A DNA stretch of 8,843 nucleotides from Candidatus Sivonenia alaskensis PMM_0068 (GTDB lineage Bacteria > Cyanobacteriota > Cyanobacteriia > Gloeobacterales > PMM-0068). Under the pieces are notes generated by a model. The model was not told the DNA's origin, did no database searches, and worked only from the letters and a program-made list of their open reading frames with translations. The translations under genes and the position numbers were made by a program. The stretch is from positions 1-8,843 of the forward strand of contig CASBPW010000233.1 in assembly GCA_949127685.1 (NCBI GenBank), given 5' to 3'. Of the stretch, positions 5,160 through 8,843 are shown in pieces. Every line of letters begins with the position of its first letter. Position 1 is the stretch's first letter.

Positions 5160-6452
5160 ATGATACCTATAGCTCAAAAATCGCGTACATACCACGATCC
5201 GATTCATGGAGCGGTCCATCTCAATGCCAAGGATCCTATCGAAGTCCTGTTGATTCAGCTCGTAGACAGTTCTGAATTTCAACGCTTACGCAGAATTCGG
5301 CAGTTGGATGTCGCTAATTTGACTTTTCATGGCGCAGAAGGTTCTCGCTTTACTCATGCTTTGGGAGTTTTAGCGGTGGCACGTCGGGTTTTTGACCGAT
5401 TAATTGCAGAAAATCCTGAACTTGCTCCCTATCGCGCCTTAGTACTCTGTTCTGCACTACTACATGATTTGGGTCATGGGCCTTTTAGCCATGCCAGTGA
5501 AGAAGTGTTCCATTTTGATCACGAACAGTGGACCATGCGTCTGCTCAGAGAAGATACCCAAGTCCATCGATTGCTGAGTGCCTTCGACGCTGAACTGCCA
5601 GAGCAAATTTGCCAATTACTCCAAAAACAGGCTCCTATTCCTCTGCTGGGACAGCTCATTTCCGGTCAATTGGACTGTGATCGTCTTGATTATTTATTGC
5701 GGGATAGTTACTTTACGGGAGCACAATACGGCCATTTGGACCTCGACCGAATCATCAATGCCCTGGCCTACGATCCGGAAACTGGAATGTTGGTCGTGCG
5801 TGGCCGCAAGGGACTGGTGGCTATTGAGCATTACTTGGTCGTGCGTTATTTCATGTATTCGCAGGTTTACAATCACCCCAAGAATCTCTGTGCCCGCTTT
5901 GTCTTAGCGGGTATCTTCAAACGGGCTGCGGTGCTCTATAAAGAGGGAGTCTTGGAGGTTGATTCCGTGCTAGCTGCCTGGTTGGGACAGAATCCTAGTA
6001 CATGGACGCTGGATGATTATCTGCGTTCTGATGATGTGGTATTCAGCTATCACATTCAACGGTGGACTCGAGCGGATGACCCTTTATTGGCAGACCTGTG
6101 CAGTCGGTATCTAGATCGCAACTTGCCCAAAGCTTGGGAAGTGACGCATCTAAAGTCAGAACAGCGATGGGGCCTGCTAGACCGTTTGCAGTCCAAAGCC
6201 AAGTCCCAGGGCTATGATCCCGACAGACATTTCGGCCTCGTGACTTCGCAGGTCAAGGGATATAGCCTTTATGACCGGGGCATTTTTTTGCAGACCGATG
6301 AGGGGCTTGTCGAAATTGCAGAAGCGTCTTCTTTGGTGAAATCTTTAATTCTGACCAATGCCCGCGTTTGGCTTGTTTATCCCCGTGAGCTGCACGATGA
6401 AGTGAAGCGTTTGGTAGAACTCCAACGCATGATGACGGGAGCGACTACGTAG
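5160..6452 (+). CDS. HD-domain phosphohydrolase (SAMHD1/dGTPase-like, COG1078 type)
   Basis: Metal-dependent HD hydrolase related to SAMHD1 and bacterial dNTP triphosphohydrolases. The 430-residue product begins with the family signature DPIHG (13-17). The metal ligands of the HD motif are visible as H66 (RFTHALGV), H102-D103 (LLHDLGHGPFSH) and D174 (QLDCDRLDYLLRDS, with the preceding LISGQ segment), the last matching the D311 position of SAMHD1. The region QRLRRIRQL (41-49) is also typical. The C-terminal half, after about 220, is less conserved. Substrate cannot be told from sequence: dNTP hydrolysis is a reasonable guess, but characterised members of this group differ in substrate. The ATG at 5160 is the only start, since a stop lies in frame at 5139; no ribosome site is visible. 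It is 6 bases before the pseudouridine synthase gene. Cytoplasmic. Confidence 0.9.
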   Translation: MIPIAQKSRTYHDPIHGAVHLNAKDPIEVLLIQLVDSSEFQRLRRIRQLDVANLTFHGAEGSRFTHALGVLAVARRVFDRLIAENPELAPYRALVLCSALLHDLGHGPFSHASEEVFHFDHEQWTMRLLREDTQVHRLLSAFDAELPEQICQLLQKQAPIPLLGQLISGQLDCDRLDYLLRDSYFTGAQYGHLDLDRIINALAYDPETGMLVVRGRKGLVAIEHYLVVRYFMYSQVYNHPKNLCARFVLAGIFKRAAVLYKEGVLEVDSVLAAWLGQNPSTWTLDDYLRSDDVVFSYHIQRWTRADDPLLADLCSRYLDRNLPKAWEVTHLKSEQRWGLLDRLQSKAKSQGYDPDRHFGLVTSQVKGYSLYDRGIFLQTDEGLVEIAEASSLVKSLILTNARVWLVYPRELHDEVKRLVELQRMMTGATT

Positions 6453-6458
6453 GCGGTC

Positions 6459-7037
6459 ATGGGATTCTCTTATCTTCTGTTTTGGAAGCCCTATGGGGTA
6501 CTCACCCAATTCACGGACCAGGAAGGGCGTTCTACGCTGAAAGACTATATTGATCAGCTTGGAGTCTATCCTGTAGGCCGTTTAGACCAGGATAGCGAGG
6601 GTTTATTGCTCCTTACCGATGACGGTCCTCTGGCCCATCGACTCACCGATCCCCGATTTGATCACCCCAAAACCTATTGGGCTCAGGTAGAAGGCATCCC
6701 TGATCAGTCGTCAATCCAAGCGCTGACAAGCGGCGTCACTATCCAGAACTACCGAACGCGACCGGCAGGGGTGCGGGTTCTGGACCAAGAACCTAATCTG
6801 CCGTCTAGGCCTGTCCCCATTCGCTTTCGTAAAGCGATCCCCACTGCCTGGATAGAGTTGATTTTGACTGAGGGAAAAAATCGTCAGGTGCGTCGGATGA
6901 CGGCAGCAGTTGGTTTTCCAACATTGCGCTTGGTACGGATAGCGATTGGAACGCTCACACTCGAGGGCTTAGCGCCTGGAACGTGGCGCTTGTTGACCAA
7001 CCCAGAGATCCAAGTGCTGAAAAAACAGCATTATTGA
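6459..7037 (+). CDS. rluE: 23S rRNA pseudouridine synthase, RluE-like
   Basis: RsuA/RluB/E/F-family enzyme that isomerises uridine to pseudouridine in rRNA; RluE of E. coli acts on U2457 of 23S rRNA. The 192-residue product starts directly with the catalytic domain (YLLFWKPYGVLTQFTD) and lacks the N-terminal S4 domain found in RsuA, RluB and RluF, which favours RluE. The catalytic aspartate is D43 in the block GRLDQDSEGLLLLTDDG (40-56). The later family motif LTEGKNRQVRRMTAAVGFPTLRLVRIAIG is at about 136-164. The start ATG at 6459 is 6 bases after the HD-gene stop and has AGGCGG 2 bases upstream of it, overlapping the junction, so it is likely co-transcribed and coupled. The family is certain; the exact target uridine is inferred from homology. 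Confidence 0.93.
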   Translation: MGFSYLLFWKPYGVLTQFTDQEGRSTLKDYIDQLGVYPVGRLDQDSEGLLLLTDDGPLAHRLTDPRFDHPKTYWAQVEGIPDQSSIQALTSGVTIQNYRTRPAGVRVLDQEPNLPSRPVPIRFRKAIPTAWIELILTEGKNRQVRRMTAAVGFPTLRLVRIAIGTLTLEGLAPGTWRLLTNPEIQVLKKQHY

Positions 7038-7055
7038 CGAATGAATTGTTTTTTT
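7020..7055 (+). terminator. Weak A/U hairpin after the pseudouridine synthase gene
   Basis: AAAAAACA at 7020-7027 can pair with TGTTTTTT at 7047-7054, and the second arm doubles as a U-run. The stem has only one G-C pair, so this is at best a weak intrinsic terminator. It overlaps the last codons of the gene. No better candidate is seen before the insertion sequence. Confidence 0.25.
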
Positions 7056-7085
7056 GAGCTATTCTCTAACTCAACTTTGACTGGT

Positions 7086-7123
7086 TGAATCGCTGTTGGA
7101 AGCGTATTAGATTAGCGTGATAA
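7086..7123 (+). repeat. Left terminal inverted repeat of the IS
   Basis: Pairs with 8542-8579. Outer part TGAATC (7086-7091), mismatch, CT, three mismatches, then the core GGAAGCGTATTA (7098-7109), one mismatch, ATTAGCGTGA (7111-7120), one mismatch, AA. The matching stops at 7124. It also holds the likely transposase promoter. Confidence 0.9.
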
Positions 7124-7124
7124 T
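7096..7124 (+). promoter_or_regulatory. Candidate transposase promoter within the left IS end
   Basis: TTGGAA at 7096-7101 and GATAAT at 7119-7124, spaced by exactly 17 bases. The start of transcription would be near 7131, about 48 bases before the transposase ATG. Both hexamers lie inside the terminal repeat, so transposase bound to this end could block its own promoter; that last point is an inference. Confidence 0.4.
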
Positions 7125-7166
7125 AGGTTTTTATGCTACCATATTTTGGTGGTAAATTAATACGCT
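7101..7166 (+). repeat. Subterminal inverted repeat in the IS left end
   Basis: AGCGTATTA at 7101-7109, part of the terminal repeat, has a perfect 9-bp inverted copy TAATACGCT at 7158-7166. Within the intervening 48 bases a smaller hairpin can form (ACCA at 7138-7141 with TGGT at 7147-7150). It may be a second transposase-binding site or part of a leader structure. No such copy was seen beside the right end. Confidence 0.5.
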
Positions 7167-7178
7167 AACTCTAAAACT

Positions 7179-8531
7179 ATGGATTATGAATTTCGTGTCA
7201 TTGTAGAGAAAGTCTCTGTTACCAGTCAAAAGGTTGTTGAAAGAGATACGATTAAAATCTACGACATTAAACCTCCTGATTCAATCCTTGACCTAGGACT
7301 TCGACATGAAGAACAAATTTCACTTTTGTCTAAGGTTCAAAGCCATTTATTGGCTGAACAATCAAAATTGATTGACCCTGGGTATGATGCATGTCCTAAG
7401 TGTGGACAGAAAATTAGCAAAAATGGATTCAAGGAATCTAAGTTTCACGCTGTTTTCAGCGACCATAAGCTACGGATTCAACAGCATTGCTGCAAGAATC
7501 CCGAGTGCAACTGGAACAGTGGACCGACTACCACATCAGTGTTTGGCACGGATATTCACCCTGACCTAGCCAAACTGCAATGTGAGCAAGGAGCGCTCCA
7601 TAGTTATCGAGACGCTGCAAGTAATCTAGAAAAAATGAACGCCCAACGTCGCAGCATCAATAACCACGACCGGGTCAAACACCTTACCAATCAAGTAGGA
7701 GAACGGTTATCTCAGGAGAATCAGGAGCCTCCTGGGGAGGAAGAGTTACTCGTCCCCGCTCAGGAGTTGATTGTCCAAGTCGATGGGGGTCACATTCCTA
7801 CAAAAGAGAAAGACAAGCGTAGTTTTGAAGCCCTTGCAGGTATCATTTATCGACCCACCTGTATTGAGTTAGTGGATCAACACCATCGTCGGATTACCGA
7901 TAAAAGCTGTGTGATCTCAGCGAAGGATGATGAGCTGCAAACTATCAAGACCTATCTGTATAATGCTGCTCTCCGGCAGGGGCTGTGCAAAGAGACCCGC
8001 ATAACAGCCTTAGCTGATGGTGCGAGTAACTGTTGGTCAGTCATCCTAGCTCTTGGGCCTCACTGCCACAGCCTAGAACTGATATTGGACTGGTTTCACA
8101 TCGCTAAGAAGTTCCAAAACATCAAGAATGCTCTAGGGGAAAACTTCAGCGAATCTCTGGAAAAAGCAAAATGGAGCCTATGGCATAGGAATGTGGATGA
8201 GAGCCTTCAGAAACTCACCTTAATTCGAGACAACATCACTGATGAGCAGAAACGCTCTAAACTCAAGGGATTACAGGATTACCTAGAAAACAACCGAGAT
8301 TATCTCATTAATTATGACGAGCGCGAGAAAGCAAATAAACCCTTTACGAGCCAGGTAGCAGAATCCCACATAGATTCCATTATCAACGCTCGGCATAAAC
8401 GCAAACAGAAAATGCAGTGGACTCGAGAAGGGGCTCATAATGTTTTACAAATTAGAGCTCTCATGGCTAGTGATGAATGGGAGGAGAAATGGTTAGAGTA
8501 TGTCATGCCTAGTCTAGAAAAAACGGCTTAA
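7179..8531 (+). CDS. ISKra4-family DDE transposase
   Basis: Cut-and-paste type transposase that acts on the inverted repeats flanking it. The 450-residue product has an N-terminal region with a cysteine cluster (C72-P-K-C75, then C104, C105 and C110 in QHCCKNPEC), consistent with a zinc-binding DNA-recognition domain, and a catalytic domain with candidate DDE residues D202 (VQVDGGHIP), D280 (TALADGASNCW) and E395 (SQVAESHIDS). The LDWFHIAKKFQN block (303-314) and KMQWTREGAHNVLQIRALMAS (411-431) match ISKra4-type cyanobacterial transposases as I recall them. The frame is intact from an ATG at 7179 with no visible ribosome site, as often seen in IS elements where expression is kept low. The stop at 8529-8531 is 10 bases before the right terminal repeat. 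Family assignment is confident; the catalytic triad is by motif position only. Confidence 0.92.
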   Translation: MDYEFRVIVEKVSVTSQKVVERDTIKIYDIKPPDSILDLGLRHEEQISLLSKVQSHLLAEQSKLIDPGYDACPKCGQKISKNGFKESKFHAVFSDHKLRIQQHCCKNPECNWNSGPTTTSVFGTDIHPDLAKLQCEQGALHSYRDAASNLEKMNAQRRSINNHDRVKHLTNQVGERLSQENQEPPGEEELLVPAQELIVQVDGGHIPTKEKDKRSFEALAGIIYRPTCIELVDQHHRRITDKSCVISAKDDELQTIKTYLYNAALRQGLCKETRITALADGASNCWSVILALGPHCHSLELILDWFHIAKKFQNIKNALGENFSESLEKAKWSLWHRNVDESLQKLTLIRDNITDEQKRSKLKGLQDYLENNRDYLINYDEREKANKPFTSQVAESHIDSIINARHKRKQKMQWTREGAHNVLQIRALMASDEWEEKWLEYVMPSLEKTA

Positions 8532-8541
8532 GAATTCGAAG

Positions 8542-8579
8542 TTTTCACGCTAATATAATACGCTTCCGCTAGAGATTCA
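8542..8579 (+). repeat. Right terminal inverted repeat of the IS
   Basis: Inverted partner of 7086-7123, with 32 of 38 positions matching. It contains a perfect TATAAT at 8554-8559 on the plus strand, pointing out of the element, but no matching -35 upstream (AGAATT at the 17-base spacing). Confidence 0.9.
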
Positions 8580-8628
8580 GTGTTTCATAAGACAGTCTTT
8601 TCGTAACTGTTCAGGGGGTAAAAACGGG

Positions 8629-8661
8629 AGCATCGGCACCTTATAACTCGGAGCTGATGTT
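8629..8661. other. Hairpin in the non-coding stretch right of the IS
   Basis: AGCATCGGC at 8629-8637 can pair with GCTGATGTT at 8653-8661: nine pairs, two of them G-U, around a 15-base loop. A short U-run follows on the plus strand (8660-8662), and on the minus strand a U5 tract follows about 5 bases after the stem (8620-8624 region). It could terminate a gene reading leftward from outside the window, or be a leader element of the edge ORF. The rest of 8580-8720 shows no supported gene. Confidence 0.3.
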
Positions 8662-8720
8662 TCACGCTCAGTTCATAATTCTTCACTAGCCTGTATCCAT
8701 ACTCGTTTACGCGCCTTGCT

Positions 8721-8843
8721 ATGTCCATTCCCAAGCAAAACATTACTTTTCGGGGGGTGCATGCCGCTCGGGGTTCTTTTAGAACAGAGCCAGATCATCT
8801 CAGACGGGGAGATGTACGTCCTGTAGACTCTAAGCAAAGACAA
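8721..8843 (+). CDS. Possible start of an unrecognised gene (partial, runs off window)
   Basis: An ATG at 8721 opens a frame of 41 codons that is still open at the window edge, beginning MSIPKQNITFRGVHAARG and continuing with a basic, charged stretch (RTEPDHLRRGDVRPVDSKQRQ). I do not recognise it. The frame is open back to 8679 but has no other start that is better placed. No ribosome site is visible before the ATG. The opposite strand is also open over the same codons (from the edge to a stop near 8676), so an open frame here is weak evidence. It lies about 140 bases beyond the right IS end, whose outward TATAAT could in principle feed it. Confidence 0.3.
   Translation, partial: MSIPKQNITFRGVHAARGSFRTEPDHLRRGDVRPVDSKQRQ

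Larger units (their letters stand above)
7086..8579 (+). mobile_element. Complete ISKra4-type insertion sequence
   Basis: An element of 1494 bases bounded by imperfect terminal inverted repeats, with a single intact transposase gene read left to right. The repeats match at 32 of 38 positions: an outer TGAATC, a 2-base CT match, the block GGAAGCGTATTA and then ATTAGCGTGA. If only the strong inner block counts, the element runs 7098-8567. No direct target duplication is visible at either pair of edges; some ISKra4 subgroups are known to lack one. It sits downstream of the pseudouridine synthase gene without cutting it. Both ends and the reading frame are intact, so recent activity is plausible. 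Family placement rests on the transposase sequence, recalled rather than searched. Confidence 0.88.

Noticed and set aside
5578..5907. Plus-strand open frame of 109 codons inside the HD gene
   Set aside because: It is an alternative frame across conserved HD-family sequence, including the D174 region.
8589..8610. Palindrome AAGACAGTCTT and the ACAGT/ACTGT pair near the IS
   Set aside because: The first has a one-base centre and cannot fold as RNA; the second is only 5 bp, within what chance gives.
1..8843. tRNA, rRNA, CRISPR array or riboswitch
   Set aside because: No cloverleaf, rRNA-like or regularly spaced repeat sequence was seen, and the intergenic gaps are too short for most riboswitch aptamers.

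Overview
The window is cyanobacterial chromosome. A Ycf3 photosystem I assembly protein, a minC-minD-minE cluster and an ATP synthase operon that encodes a b' subunit next to the c subunit all point to an oxygenic phototroph. The genus cannot be fixed from the sequence. Several proteins (c subunit, Ycf3) carry N-terminal features unlike the common cyanobacterial forms I know, so a less-sampled lineage is possible.

Layout. From 1 to 5019 every gene is on the minus strand. In transcription order they are minC, minD, minE, ycf3, a HIT-family hydrolase, ATP synthase protein I, subunit a, subunit c and subunit b' (cut by the left window edge). Gaps are short (5 to 91 bases), so two adjacent transcription units, or partly one long unit, are likely: minCDE-ycf3-hit and then atpI-atpB-atpE-atpG. 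A 140-base divergent promoter region (5020-5159) with a perfect 7-bp dyad separates minC from two plus-strand genes, an HD-domain phosphohydrolase (5160-6452) and an RluE-like 23S rRNA pseudouridine synthase (6459-7037), which are 6 bases apart and probably co-transcribed.

From 7086 to 8579 lies an apparently complete insertion sequence of ISKra4 type. It has one intact 450-residue DDE transposase between long terminal inverted repeats (32 of 38 positions match) and no visible target duplication. Beyond it is about 140 bases without a convincing gene, holding a hairpin, then a possible start of another gene cut by the right edge.

How the genes work together. MinC, MinD and MinE position the division septum. 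Ycf3 assembles photosystem I. Protein I, a, c and b' form and assemble the membrane sector of the thylakoid ATP synthase. No defence, biosynthetic or otherwise clearly new system is visible. The points most worth a second look are the signal-peptide-like leader on the ATP synthase c subunit, the glycine-rich leader on Ycf3, the control elements around the c-subunit gene (U tract, strong ribosome site, downstream hairpin), the joining of cell division, PSI assembly and ATP synthase genes in one co-directional block, and copies of the IS terminal core sequence elsewhere in the window.
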